From positions 1-64,000 of the forward strand of contig JAMQGV010000046.1 in NCBI GenBank assembly GCA_025994075.1: a stretch of DNA of 64,000 bases. The letters are read 5' to 3'. The stretch's first letter is position 1; each line of letters starts with the position of its first letter. This stretch comes from Vicinamibacteria bacterium (GTDB taxonomy: Bacteria > Acidobacteriota > Vicinamibacteria > Fen-336). The notes beneath the pieces are model-generated. The model did not search any database and had not been told where the DNA came from. It saw nothing but the letters and a program-made list of their open reading frames with translations. This document shows, piece after piece, positions 1-8,311 of the stretch. The translations under genes and the position numbers were made by a program.

Positions 1-1280
1 GCTGGCCGGCTGACCCGCGGCCCTGCGGCCGGGGCGGCGCCTGCCGCCGCGGCCGCGCCGCTCGCCGACATCTCCGCGACGCCGGCGACCAGCCGGTCGA
101 TTTCCGCCTCGGTCGTGTACAGCGCGCAGCCCGCGCGCACCACGCCGCCTTCCCCGAAGCCCATCCGGGCCACCGCCGTCGTCGCGTAGAAGTCGCCGTG
201 CGAGACGAACACCGCCTGGTCCGCGAGGTGGCGGGCGACGGCCTCGGCCTCGCGCCCTTCGACGGCGAACGCGATCGTCGGCGTGCGCGCCGCGTCGACC
301 GGCGGTCCCAGCACCTTCACCTTCGGCAGCGCCGAGAGCCCCCCGTGCAGCCGGGCGAGCAGTGTGCGCGCGCGCCCGTGCATCCAGGCGAAGGCGCGGT
401 CGAGCGCCTCGCGCCGCGGCCCGGGGCCGCCGATCGCCGCCAGGAAGTCGATCGCGGCGCCGATGCCGGCGATGCCCTCGTGGTTCTGGGTCCCGGTCTC
501 CAGCCGCTCCGGCGCGTCCGCTGGCGCCGGCCGCAGCTTCGGGGCGTCGAGCCGCTCGATCAGCTCGCGGCGCGCCCACAGCACGCCGGCGTGCGGCCCG
601 TGGAACTTGTACGACGAGCAGGCCAGCAGGTCGGCGCCGAGCCGGGCCACGTCGACCCGCTCGTGGGCGGCGTAGTGGACGGCGTCGACGTAGAGCAGCG
701 CGCCGCGGGCGTGGACCAGCGGCGCCGCGCGGGCGACGTCGTTGACCGTGCCGAAGGCGTTCGAGGCCGCGCCCATCGCCACCAGCCGCGTGCGGGGGGA
801 GAGCGCCGCCTCGAACGCGCCCCAGTCGAGCTGCGCGGTGGCCGGGTCGAAGGCTACGTGGCGCACGACCAGCCCGCGCTCGCGGGCGAGGTCGAGCCAG
901 GGGTCGACGTTGGCGTGGTGGTCGAGGTCGGTGACGACCAGTTCGTCGCCCGCCGCGAAGCCGCGGCCGAGGGCGCGGGCGACGTGGAAGGTGAGCGTCG
1001 TCATGTTGTTGCCGAAGACGATCTCGTCGGCGGCGCCGCCCACGAAGTCGGCGGCGGCCTGCCGCGACGCGGAGAGCATGGCGTCGGTCTCGACGCTCGT
1101 CGGGTAGGCCCAGTGGGTGTTGGCGTTGTGCTCGGCGAGGTAGCGCGCGATCGCGTCGATCACGGCGTCGGGCACCTGGGTGCCGCCGGGGCCGTCGAAG
1201 TAGGCGACGGGGCGGCCGGCGTGGACGCGGCGCAGGGCGGGGAAGCGGGCGCGGAGGGCGTCGAGGTCGGGTGGCTTCAT
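1..1280 (-). CDS. Cysteine desulfurase-like class V aminotransferase (C-terminus cut by window edge)
   Basis: A PLP-dependent fold-type I enzyme of the NifS/SufS superfamily. It looks closest to the cysteine desulfurase-like VC1184 subfamily. The lysine of CSSYKFHGPHAG is the expected PLP Schiff base, and VVTDLDHHANVDPW and YVDAVHYAAHE are the usual cofactor-proximal segments. The N-terminal FDGPGGTQVPDAV is typical of this subfamily. The start is ATG at 1280, where a TAGGCT box ends 8 nt upstream. The reading frame is open to base 3, so the stop lies outside the window; the last visible residues are Ala/Pro-rich. Superfamily membership is secure. Whether it truly releases sulfur from cysteine cannot be told from sequence, because no scaffold or sulfur-acceptor gene is adjacent. 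Confidence 0.85.
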   Translation of the reverse strand, partial: MKPPDLDALRARFPALRRVHAGRPVAYFDGPGGTQVPDAVIDAIARYLAEHNANTHWAYPTSVETDAMLSASRQAAADFVGGAADEIVFGNNMTTLTFHVARALGRGFAAGDELVVTDLDHHANVDPWLDLARERGLVVRHVAFDPATAQLDWGAFEAALSPRTRLVAMGAASNAFGTVNDVARAAPLVHARGALLYVDAVHYAAHERVDVARLGADLLACSSYKFHGPHAGVLWARRELIERLDAPKLRPAPADAPERLETGTQNHEGIAGIGAAIDFLAAIGGPGPRREALDRAFAWMHGRARTLLARLHGGLSALPKVKVLGPPVDAARTPTIAFAVEGREAEAVARHLADQAVFVSHGDFYATTAVARMGFGEGGVVRAGCALYTTEAEIDRLVAGVAEMSASGAAAAAGAAPAAGPRVSRP

Positions 1281-1288
1281 GGCGCCCA

Positions 1289-1294
1289 AGCCTA
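1289..1294 (-). promoter_or_regulatory. -10 box TAGGCT, leaderless-type
   Basis: TAGGCT ends 8 nt before the aminotransferase ATG at 1280. There is no clear -35 and no Shine-Dalgarno, so the transcript probably begins at or next to the start codon. Confidence 0.5.
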
Positions 1295-1385
1295 CGCCCG
1301 GAAAAGAAGAAGGGCGACCGCTCGCGCGGCCGCCCCGGAACCGGCTCGCGCGGGCGTCAGGCGCCGCGCGCGCTCACGATCGCGA

Positions 1386-1742
1386 CTAGCCCTCGACGCA
1401 GGCCGCGAGCATCTTGTTCGTGATCGTCCAGGTCGCGTTGTCCTTGCAGAGGTCGACCGCCTCGACGATGCACTCGTCCTCTTCTTCGTCGACCAGCTTG
1501 AGGTCCCAGGTGTTGCACGGGATGCCGGTCAGCGTGAAGTTCTCGCCCGGCTCGATGATGTTGTCCTTGAGCTGGTCCGGGCCCCAGTCGTCGCTGTCCG
1601 ACGGCGCCATGTAGAACTCGACGAGGGTCCAGTCCGACTTGTTGACGACGGTGACCTTCGACGCCTTCTGGGCGTACGCAGCGCCCGACAGGCCGAGAAC
1701 GGCCACGACCAGACCGGCGAACACCAACCGAAGCGAACGCAT
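1386..1742 (-). CDS. Small secreted acidic protein, unknown function
   Basis: This 118-residue product has a signal peptide of about 24 residues (MRSLRLVF, hydrophobic core, cleavage after AYA). The mature part is an acidic beta-rich domain: KVTVVNKSDWTLVEFYMAPS, then DDWGPDQL, IEPGENFTL and a DEEEDE stretch. It has three cysteines. The pattern of a post-signal NKS-(aromatic)-EFY-SPS-DDWG segment recalls small secreted proteins seen in many Gram-negatives, but I cannot name the family or its function. The start is ATG 1742, preceded by AGGGGG 11 nt upstream; an upstream in-frame extension lacks a ribosome site. It is expected to be periplasmic or secreted. Confidence 0.75.
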   Translation of the reverse strand: MRSLRLVFAGLVVAVLGLSGAAYAQKASKVTVVNKSDWTLVEFYMAPSDSDDWGPDQLKDNIIEPGENFTLTGIPCNTWDLKLVDEEEDECIVEAVDLCKDNATWTITNKMLAACVEG

Positions 1743-1878
1743 GCGCTTTGTCCCCCTGTGGAAGCTCCGCGCCGGAAGCAGCGCGAAAGTGGCGGGGAGC
1801 CTAGCACCGCCGTCCCGCGCGTCGATTTCTGCTTGGAGCAGCAAGCAAGACGCGGCCCGCGCCGGCGGGCGGAGTGGC

Positions 1879-1905
1879 GGCGCCCGGCCGCGGGAGCCGG
1901 GCGCC
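1879..1905 (-). terminator. Hairpin after the fasciclin gene
   Basis: A perfect 10-bp inverted repeat (GGCGCCCGGC / GCCGGGCGCC) with a 7-nt loop lies just downstream of the fasciclin stop. No U tract follows, so this is only a plausible terminator for a GC-rich genome. Confidence 0.45.
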
Positions 1906-1913
1906 GGCGGGGA

Positions 1914-2390
1914 CTACTTCTTCGGCAGCACCACGGTGTCGATCACGTGGATCACGCCGTTGCTGGCGGCGACGTCGGTCTTCACGACCGTGGCGCCGTC
2001 GACCTTGACGCCCGAGGTGGTGTCGATCTTCAGCGAGCCGCCCTGGACCGTCTTCGCCTCCTTCAGCTTGACGACGTCGGCGGCCATCACCTTGCCCGGC
2101 ACCACGTGGTAGGTGAGCACGGCGGTCAGCTTCGCCTTGTCCTTCAGCAGCGCGTCGAGGTCGGCCTTCGGGATCTTGGCGAACGCCTCGTCGGTCGGGG
2201 CGAACACGGTGAAGGGCCCGGGCCCCTTGAGCGTCTCGACCAGGCCGGCGGCCTGCAGCGCGGTGGCGAGCGTCTTGAAGCTGCCGGCGGCGACGGCCGT
2301 GTCGACGATGTCCTTCGGGCCCTGGGCGAGCGCGGGCACGGCCAGCGCGGCGGCCACGGCGGCGGCGGCGAACGACTTGCGGAAGTTCAT
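1914..2390 (-). CDS. Fasciclin (FAS1) domain secreted protein
   Basis: This 158-residue protein has a signal peptide (MNFRKSFAAAAVAAALA, cleavage after ALA) and a single FAS1 domain. Hallmarks are DIVDTAVAAGSFKTLATAL, then GPFTVFAPTDEAFAKIP (H1 box), LTYHVVPGKV (YH motif) and the terminal VIHVIDTVVLPK (H2 box). FAS1 proteins act outside the cell in adhesion or matrix interaction. The bacterial single-domain form resembles MPB70-like proteins. The start is ATG 2390 with a strong AGGAGA ribosome site. It is transcribed alone from a candidate sigma-70 promoter upstream. Confidence 0.93.
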   Translation of the reverse strand: MNFRKSFAAAAVAAALAVPALAQGPKDIVDTAVAAGSFKTLATALQAAGLVETLKGPGPFTVFAPTDEAFAKIPKADLDALLKDKAKLTAVLTYHVVPGKVMAADVVKLKEAKTVQGGSLKIDTTSGVKVDGATVVKTDVAASNGVIHVIDTVVLPKK

Positions 2391-2445
2391 GGTCTCTCCT
2401 TGAGTGCGTTGGCGATGCGGGCGCTCGCGGCGCCCGACTCCCGAC

Positions 2446-2474
2446 ACGCTACGACCCGGCCAGGCACACGTCAA
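2446..2474 (-). promoter_or_regulatory. Candidate sigma-70 promoter for the fasciclin gene
   Basis: On the minus strand, TTGACG (2474-2469), a 17-bp spacer and TAGCGT (2451-2446) lie about 56 nt before the ATG. This gene keeps both a leader and a Shine-Dalgarno, unlike many neighbours. Confidence 0.4.
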
Positions 2475-2541
2475 GGATATGAATAGGTTTTGACAAGAAT
2501 GGCGATCCCGTGACGAGCCGGCGCGCGGCCCCCCGGCGCTG

Positions 2542-2547
2542 TAGGAT
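2542..2547 (+). promoter_or_regulatory. -10 box TAGGAT of tyrS, leaderless-type
   Basis: TAGGAT ends 9 nt before the tyrS ATG, with no Shine-Dalgarno between. Confidence 0.5.
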
Positions 2548-2556
2548 TCGGGCTCC

Positions 2557-3858
2557 ATGAGCGCCGACCTGCTGAAGGACCTCGAGGCCCGCGGCCTCGT
2601 CCACCGCATCGCCGAGCCGTCGCACGCCGGCTGGCCCGGTCTCGCCCAGCGCCTGGCGCAGGGGCCGGTCACCGCCTACATCGGCTTCGACCCGACCGCT
2701 GCCAGCCTCCACGTCGGGAGCCTGCTGCAGATCCTGAACCTGGTGCGCCTGCAGCGCGCCGGGCACCGGCCGATCGCGCTGGTCGGCGGCGGCACCGGCC
2801 TGATCGGCGACCCCAGCTTCAAGGCCAGCGAGCGCTCGATGCTGTCGAAGGACCAGCTCGCGGCCAACCTGGCGGGCATCCGCGCCCAGCTCGAGCGCTT
2901 CCTCGACTTCTCCGGCAGCAACGCCGCGCTGATGCTCGACAACGCGAGCTGGCTCGGCGAGTTCCGGCTGCTCGACTTCCTGCGCGACGTCGGCAAGCAC
3001 TTCTCCGTCAACCAGATGGTGTCGCGCGACGCGGTGAAGCTGCGGCTCGAGGGCCGCGACCACGGCATCAGCTACACCGAGTTCAGCTACGCGCTGCTGC
3101 AGGCGTGGGACTTCGTCCACCTCCACGACGCCCACGGCTGCGAGCTGCAGATGGGCGGCTCGGACCAGTGGGGCAACATCGTCGACGGCGTCGACCTGAT
3201 CCGCCGGTTGCGCCAGAAGCCGGCGTGGGGCCTGACGGCGCCGCTCGTCACCAAGAGCGACGGCAGCAAGTTCGGCAAGTCGGAGACCGGCAACGTGTGG
3301 CTCGACGCCGCGCTGACCCGGCCGTTCGCCTTCTACCAGTTCTGGCTCAACACCGACGACGCGGACGTCGTGCGCTACCTCCACTCCTTCACGTTCCTCG
3401 AGCTGGCGCGGATCGCGGAGCTGGCGGCGGCCGTGGAGCGGGAGCCGGCCAGGCGCGAGGCGCAGCGGGTGCTGGCCGCCGAGGTGACGACGCTGGTCCA
3501 CGGCGAGAGCGCGACGGCCTCGGCTCGCCGTGCGAGCGCGGTGCTGTTCGAGGGCGCTGACCTGCGCACGCTGAGCGCCGGCGAGCTGCAGGACGCGTTC
3601 GCCGACGCCCCGCGCTCGAGCCTGGCGCGGGAGGCGCTCGGCACGCCGCAGGCACAACTGGTCGCGGTCGTGGCCGCTGCGGGCCTGGAGCCATCGAAGG
3701 GACGCGCCCGGCAGGCGGTGGAGCAGGGCTCGATCGCCGTCAACGGCCACGCGGAGAAGGCCGTCGATCGCGTGCTGGGCTCCGCGGACGTGCTGCCCGG
3801 CGGCTTCGTCGTGCTGCGGCGGGGCAAGAAGACCTACCATGTGGTGGCGGTGGCCTGA
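2557..3858 (+). CDS. tyrS: Tyrosine--tRNA ligase
   Basis: This class I aminoacyl-tRNA synthetase charges tRNA-Tyr in the cytoplasm. The 433 residues match the bacterial TyrRS length. The HIGH-type motif is HVGS at residues 52-55 within YIGFDPTAASLHVGSLLQIL. The KMSKS loop is KFGKS near residue 238. Tyrosine-pocket elements include GGGTGLIGDPS and QMGGSDQWGN. The C-terminal S4 RNA-binding domain (about 365-433) shows GRARQAVEQGSIAVNG. The start ATG 2557 fits the family N-terminus. It is monocistronic; the next gene has its own promoter after a 70-bp gap. Confidence 0.98.
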   Translation: MSADLLKDLEARGLVHRIAEPSHAGWPGLAQRLAQGPVTAYIGFDPTAASLHVGSLLQILNLVRLQRAGHRPIALVGGGTGLIGDPSFKASERSMLSKDQLAANLAGIRAQLERFLDFSGSNAALMLDNASWLGEFRLLDFLRDVGKHFSVNQMVSRDAVKLRLEGRDHGISYTEFSYALLQAWDFVHLHDAHGCELQMGGSDQWGNIVDGVDLIRRLRQKPAWGLTAPLVTKSDGSKFGKSETGNVWLDAALTRPFAFYQFWLNTDDADVVRYLHSFTFLELARIAELAAAVEREPARREAQRVLAAEVTTLVHGESATASARRASAVLFEGADLRTLSAGELQDAFADAPRSSLAREALGTPQAQLVAVVAAAGLEPSKGRARQAVEQGSIAVNGHAEKAVDRVLGSADVLPGGFVVLRRGKKTYHVVAVA

Positions 3859-3871
3859 CACCCACCGTTTC

Positions 3872-3893
3872 GCAAAAGCTGGTCAAAAGCTAC
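3872..3893 (+). promoter_or_regulatory. 11-bp-periodic direct repeat upstream of TonB receptor 1
   Basis: Two abutting 11-mers, GCAAAAGCTGG (3872-3882) and TCAAAAGCTAC (3883-3893), share CAAAAGCT at exact 11-bp spacing and occupy the -35 region of the receptor promoter. This periodicity is typical of OmpR/PhoB-family sites. The sequence resembles GTAAAAGCTGC at 25417-25427 beside the two-component genes. Confidence 0.5.
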
Positions 3894-3913
3894 TCATTCG
3901 GTCGATTTCGGGC

Positions 3914-3919
3914 TAGACT
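3914..3919 (+). promoter_or_regulatory. -10 box TAGACT of TonB receptor 1, leaderless-type
   Basis: TAGACT ends 9 nt before ATG 3929. No recognisable -35 is present; the 11-bp repeats sit where it would be, which suggests activator dependence. Confidence 0.5.
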
Positions 3920-3928
3920 CTCCCCGCC

Positions 3929-6424
3929 ATGAAGAAATCGCCGACCCGCTCCGCCCTGCTCGCCGCCCTGCTGGCGCTGCTGCCGCTGGCCGCCTTCGCC
4001 CAGGGCCCGTACTCCGAGGTGACGGGCGCCGTGCGCGACGCCGTCACCGGCGAGGCGATCGCCGGCGCCACGGTGTCCGCCGGCCCGCGGCTGACGACGA
4101 CGGACGGCGCGGGCCGCTTCCGGCTGTCGGTGCCGCAGGGCAGCGTGATGCTGATCGTCGAGGCAGAGGGCTACCTCGTCGCCACCGCGGACGTGAACGC
4201 CGGCCCCGGCGGCGCCCGCGTCGACGTGCTGCTCGAGGGGCGGTTGAGCGAAGAAATCGACGTGGTTGCGGAGGCGATGCCGGAGGCCGAGAGGCCGGCG
4301 GCGATCCCGGTCAGGCCGGCCGCCGTGCTGCAGGTGGCGGGCGGCGTCGACAACGTGTTCCGCGTGCTGCAGACGCTGCCCGGCATCGCCGGCGCCGAGG
4401 AGTTCGGCTCGCGTCTGGCGGTCCGCGGCGGTGGTCCGGACCAGAACCTGACGGTGATGGACGGCGTCGAGATCCACAACCCCTACCGCCTGTTCGGCCT
4501 GGTCGCAGCCTTCAACCCCGAGATCGTCGACGGCTTCGAGCTGACGGCGGGTGCCTTCTCCGCGCGCTACGGCGACCGGCTGTCGTCGCTGCTCGTCGTC
4601 GAGAACCGCGGCGGCCGCCGCGACGCGGGGCTGCGCGGCTCGTCCGCGCTGTCGCTGACGGACGCGAACCTGATCCTGGAGGGCCCGGTCGGCACCGGCG
4701 CCGGGTCGTGGCTGGTCACCGGCCGCCGCACGTACTACGACGTGGTCGCCGAGCGTTTCACCGACTCCGATCTGCCCGGATTCTCCGACCTGCAGGCGCG
4801 CGCCACCTTCGGCTCGCTGGCCGGGCCGCGGCTGACCCTCTCCGGCCTGGTCAGCCGCGAGGACGCCGACGCCGACTTCGAGGGCGACGTCGCCGGCGAG
4901 CAGGGCGACTTCCTGGGCGAGACCCGCAACGAGCTGCTGTCCGCGACGCTCGACTGGACGCTGTCGCCGCGCGCCACCTCGCGAACGGTGCTGTCGTACT
5001 ACCGCAACGCCGAGGTGCTCGACGTCGACGCCCGCTTCCAGAGCGAGGTGCGACGCTCCAACGCGCCGGACGACTCGGGCTTCGGCTTCGCCGACGTCGT
5101 GTTCGACCGCGAGTTGTCGGTGCGCGACCTGTCGCTGCGCCAGGAGTTCGTGTGGCAGGCAGGCGACCGCCACCTGCTGGAGGCGGGCCTTGAGGTGCAC
5201 AGCCTCGATACCGTGCTCGCATTCGCGAGCTCCGGCGACCGCAACCCGACCGAGGCGGTGGGCAGCAGCGTGCGCGGCGGCGTGGGGCTGCCCGACGAAC
5301 TCGACTCCGGCGCCTCGGCGACCCGCGGCGGCGCCTGGTTCCAGGACCGCTTCGACCTCTCGCCGAAGCTCAGCGTCACCGGCGGCCTGCGCGCCTCGTG
5401 GAGCAGCCTGGCGGGCGCCTCGATCGAGCCGCGGCTGTCCGCGGTCGCCCGGCTCACCCCGCGGCTGCGCCTGCTCGGCGCCGCGGGCGTGCACACCCAG
5501 AGCCCCGGCTACGAGAAGCTGATCCAGTCCGACGACCTCTTCGACCTGTCGGGAGGAACGCGGGCGGACGGCAGCGAGCTCGGCTTCGAGCGCTCGCTGC
5601 AGGGCGTGTTCGGCTTCGAGTGGGACGTGGCCCGCGGCTGGCTGTTCCGCGCCGAGGGCTGGGCCAAGCGCTTCGACGAGCTGCTCGTCGGCCAGCTCGA
5701 AAGCCCGGCCGAGGTCACGGCGCGGCTCGCCCGCTACGACTTCCCGATCGAGCTGGCCTCCTCGCTGCCTTCCGCGCCTCGCGTCACCAGCCGCCCGACC
5801 CAGGACGGCAGCGGTCGCTCGTGGGGCGCCGACGTCTACCTCGCGCGCCGGGGCTCCGCCGACGCGAGGCTGTCCGGCTGGATCGCCTACTCGTTCGGCA
5901 AGGCGGAGCGCGACGCGTGGGGACGCACGCTGCCGTTCGACTACGACCGACGCCACTCGCTGAGCCTGGTCGCCAACTGGAAGCCGGCCCGCAACCTGGA
6001 CGTGGGCGCGACCTTCCGCGTGGCCTCGGGCTTCCCCTACACGCCGGTCGTGGGCCTGCGCGTCGAAGACGCGGCCGACGTCGCCGACCAGGACCGCGAC
6101 GGCGACACGGACGAGCGGGTGCCGATGCGCGACCTGGCGGGCCGGCTGGTGTGGACGACGGACCTCGGCACCGTCGCCAACCTCAACTCCGCGCGGCTGC
6201 CGGCCTTCTCGCGGCTCGACCTGCGCGTCTCGTGGAAGCCGCGCGGCGAGGCGGGCCGCTGGCAGTTCTACCTCGACGTCATCAACGCGCTGAACCGCGA
6301 GAACGCGGGCGAACTGGAGCCTCGCCTCGCGTACCAGCCCGGCGCGGACCGCCCGGCGATCGTGCTCGAGCGCTCGCAGTCGATCCCGCTGCTGCCCAGC
6401 TTCGGCGTCCGCTTCCGCTTCTGA
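3929..6424 (+). CDS. TonB-dependent receptor with carboxypeptidase-like regulatory domain (receptor 1)
   Basis: This 831-residue outer-membrane protein has a signal peptide ending AFA (about residue 25). A carboxypeptidase-regulatory-like beta-sandwich follows at about 30-110 (GAVRDAVTGEAIAGATVSAG). Next comes a plug domain (VFRVLQTLPGIAGAEEF, LAVRGGGPDQNLTVMDGVEI) and a 22-strand barrel ending in FGVRFRF, the C-terminal Phe needed for outer-membrane assembly. A DQDRDGDTDERV loop could bind calcium. Such receptors import large substrates using TonB energy. The substrate is unknown; no degradation enzyme lies beside it. Regulation by the two-component system at 25487-28005 is suggested by shared upstream repeats. 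Confidence 0.92.
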   Translation: MKKSPTRSALLAALLALLPLAAFAQGPYSEVTGAVRDAVTGEAIAGATVSAGPRLTTTDGAGRFRLSVPQGSVMLIVEAEGYLVATADVNAGPGGARVDVLLEGRLSEEIDVVAEAMPEAERPAAIPVRPAAVLQVAGGVDNVFRVLQTLPGIAGAEEFGSRLAVRGGGPDQNLTVMDGVEIHNPYRLFGLVAAFNPEIVDGFELTAGAFSARYGDRLSSLLVVENRGGRRDAGLRGSSALSLTDANLILEGPVGTGAGSWLVTGRRTYYDVVAERFTDSDLPGFSDLQARATFGSLAGPRLTLSGLVSREDADADFEGDVAGEQGDFLGETRNELLSATLDWTLSPRATSRTVLSYYRNAEVLDVDARFQSEVRRSNAPDDSGFGFADVVFDRELSVRDLSLRQEFVWQAGDRHLLEAGLEVHSLDTVLAFASSGDRNPTEAVGSSVRGGVGLPDELDSGASATRGGAWFQDRFDLSPKLSVTGGLRASWSSLAGASIEPRLSAVARLTPRLRLLGAAGVHTQSPGYEKLIQSDDLFDLSGGTRADGSELGFERSLQGVFGFEWDVARGWLFRAEGWAKRFDELLVGQLESPAEVTARLARYDFPIELASSLPSAPRVTSRPTQDGSGRSWGADVYLARRGSADARLSGWIAYSFGKAERDAWGRTLPFDYDRRHSLSLVANWKPARNLDVGATFRVASGFPYTPVVGLRVEDAADVADQDRDGDTDERVPMRDLAGRLVWTTDLGTVANLNSARLPAFSRLDLRVSWKPRGEAGRWQFYLDVINALNRENAGELEPRLAYQPGADRPAIVLERSQSIPLLPSFGVRFRF

Positions 6425-6453
6425 GCGGGACTTGGGCCGCTTCCAGGCCCCGG

Positions 6454-6806
6454 TCACTCGCTCGCGCTGCTCGCGGGGTAGAGGCGCTCGAACTCGGGAT
6501 CGCCGTGGATCAGCGCGAGATCGGGGTCACGGCGGGCCCAGTCGGGGTCGCGGAACCCGGCGTCCCACGCCTTCACGATCGCGGCCAGCGCCTCGTCCTT
6601 CCGGAGGCCTCGAGCGCGGCGTCGGCCGGGCGCGCCACCTCGTGGTACTGGCCCGAGGCGAACAGCCCGCGCAGCAGCAGGTAGTAGGGCCGCCCGCGCC
6701 TCGCGCTGGAAGCGCTCCAGCGAGGACCTGTCCTGCGCCATCTCGTCGGGCAGGAACTTGAGCGCCACCTGGCGGCCGAGCTTCTGGTCCTCGGCCGCGG
6801 ACGCGC
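6454..6806 (-). pseudogene. Relic of a Ser/Thr protein kinase with C-terminal TPR tail
   Basis: Reading the minus strand from 6806, the first part is a kinase N-lobe fragment (LGRQVALKFLPDEMAQ, then LERFQREARA) that includes the VALK lysine. The glycine loop and the rest of the kinase domain are missing. After a frame change near 6690 comes YYLLLRGLFASGQYHEVARP. After a second change near 6600 comes DEALAAIVKAWDAGFRDPDW and RDPDLALIHGDPEFERLYP. Both later pieces match the TPR tail of acidobacterial-type kinases. The gene has therefore lost its 5' end, undergone a large internal deletion and acquired frameshifts. No start codon or ribosome site is evident. Confidence 0.75.
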
Positions 6807-8291
6807 TCAGAAGCCGAACACGAGCGGGCCGATCAGCATCACCAGGCCGACCAGGACCGGCACCATCACCAGGTTCAGCAGCAGGCCCGCCCGCGCCATC
6901 TGCGGAAGCGTGACGAGGCCGCTGGCGAACACGATCGCGTTGGGCGGCGTGCCGACCGGCAGCATGTACGAGCAGTTGGCTGCCAGCGCGGTGGGGATCA
7001 GGAACAGCAGCGCCGGCTGGCCGAGGCCTGCCGCCAGTGCCGCCACGATCGGCAGGAAGGTGGCGGCGGTCGCCGTGTTGCTGGTCAGCTCCGTGAGCAT
7101 CAGGATGCCGAAGCACACGGCGGCGACGATCAGCACCGTCGGCAGCCCCTCGAGCCCGCCCGCCAGGCCGCCGAGGTAGCGCGACAGGCCGTGGCGCTCG
7201 ATCGCCCCGGCCAGGCTGAGGCCGCCGCCGAACAGCAGCAGCACCTCCCACGGCAGGCTCCGCGTCGCCTCCCAGGACATCACGAACTGGCCGCGGCGCA
7301 GGTCCACCGGGATCAGGAACAGGGCGAGGCCGCCGGCAATCGCGATCGAGGTGTCCGAGATCTGGGGCAGGGCGCGGGCCAGCAGCGGCTGTGCGACCCA
7401 GCCTGCGGCGGTCAGCGCGAAGACGACGAGCACGGACCGCTCGGCGCGGGACAGCGGCCCCAGCTTCGCACGCTCGTCGCCGATCAGCTCGCGCACGCCG
7501 GGCACTTCACCCTCGTCGAGGCGGAAGCTGACGCGGGTCAGCACCAGGTACACGAGCGGCAGCGAAACCAGCACGACGGGAACCCCGAGCAGCATGAACT
7601 GCCCGAAGCCCAGCTCGATGCCCAGGTTGCTGGCCGCGTACGCCGCGAGCAGCGCGTTGGGCGGCGTGCCGATCAGCGTGCCCATGCCGCCGGTCGTCGC
7701 GCCGTAGGCCACCGCCAGCAGCAGCGCGCTGGACAGCGAACCCTGCTCGCGCGCGGACGCGGCACCGCCCGGCAGCAGGTGCGCGACCGACAGCGCGATC
7801 GGCAGCATCATCAGCGCGGTCGCGGTGTTGCTGACCCACATGCTGACCAGCGCCGAGGCCAGCAGGAAACCGCCGACCAGCCGCCGCGGCCGCGTGCCGA
7901 GCGCGCCGATCAGCGAGATCGCGATGCGGCGGTGCAGGCCCCAGCGCTGCATCGCCAGCGCGATCAGGAAGCCGCCGAGGAACAGGTAGATGACCGGGTT
8001 CGCGTAGGGCGCGGCGGCCTGCCCCACGTCGCCGAGGCCGAGCGCGGGGAACAGCACCAGGGGCAACAGCGCCGTGGCCGGGATCGGGATCGACTCGCAG
8101 ATCCAGAGCGTGGCCATCAGCGCGGCCACGCCCGCCGTGTGCCAGCCCTCGGGCCCGAGGCCCGCGGGAGGCGCGCTCAGCAGCGTGAAGGCCAGCGCCA
8201 GCGGGCCGAGCAGCCAGCCCGCGCGCTGCCGGGCCCCGTAGCCCGTGTCGGGTGGCGGCTCCGTCGGCGCCGGCCCCTGTTCCTGCGTCAC
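6807..8291 (-). CDS. DASS-family (SLC13) sodium/dicarboxylate or anion symporter
   Basis: A 494-residue inner-membrane transporter with about 11-12 hydrophobic segments. Family marks are WICESIPIPATALLPLVLFP near the N-terminus and two related re-entrant motifs, MWVSNTATALMMLPIA and LTELTSNTATAATFLPI, the SNT signatures that bind sodium and substrate. LIGTPPNALLAAYA and MLPVGTPPNAIVFASG complete the two-fold pattern. Likely substrates are C4-dicarboxylates or other oxyanions. The start chosen is GTG 8291, 20 nt after the stop of the beta-propeller gene, so the two are probably co-transcribed. The N-terminus before the first helix is a Pro/Gly-rich tail of about 35 residues. Confidence 0.92.
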   Translation of the reverse strand: MTQEQGPAPTEPPPDTGYGARQRAGWLLGPLALAFTLLSAPPAGLGPEGWHTAGVAALMATLWICESIPIPATALLPLVLFPALGLGDVGQAAAPYANPVIYLFLGGFLIALAMQRWGLHRRIAISLIGALGTRPRRLVGGFLLASALVSMWVSNTATALMMLPIALSVAHLLPGGAASAREQGSLSSALLLAVAYGATTGGMGTLIGTPPNALLAAYAASNLGIELGFGQFMLLGVPVVLVSLPLVYLVLTRVSFRLDEGEVPGVRELIGDERAKLGPLSRAERSVLVVFALTAAGWVAQPLLARALPQISDTSIAIAGGLALFLIPVDLRRGQFVMSWEATRSLPWEVLLLFGGGLSLAGAIERHGLSRYLGGLAGGLEGLPTVLIVAAVCFGILMLTELTSNTATAATFLPIVAALAAGLGQPALLFLIPTALAANCSYMLPVGTPPNAIVFASGLVTLPQMARAGLLLNLVMVPVLVGLVMLIGPLVFGF

Positions 8292-8311
8292 GCGGCCGTC
8301 GCGCGGGCCCG

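Noticed and set aside
198..2486. Long open frames on the strand opposite real genes, here and at 8252-11950, 12515-16327, 21392-24427 and 41152-45300.
   Set aside because: These are products of extreme GC content. Their translations are Arg/Ala/Gly-rich with no recognisable domain, while the opposite strand encodes clear families.
2490..2495. TTGACA upstream of tyrS as its -35.
   Set aside because: No -10 lies at 16-18 bp; the only candidate TAGGAT is 46 bp downstream, so the match is probably chance.
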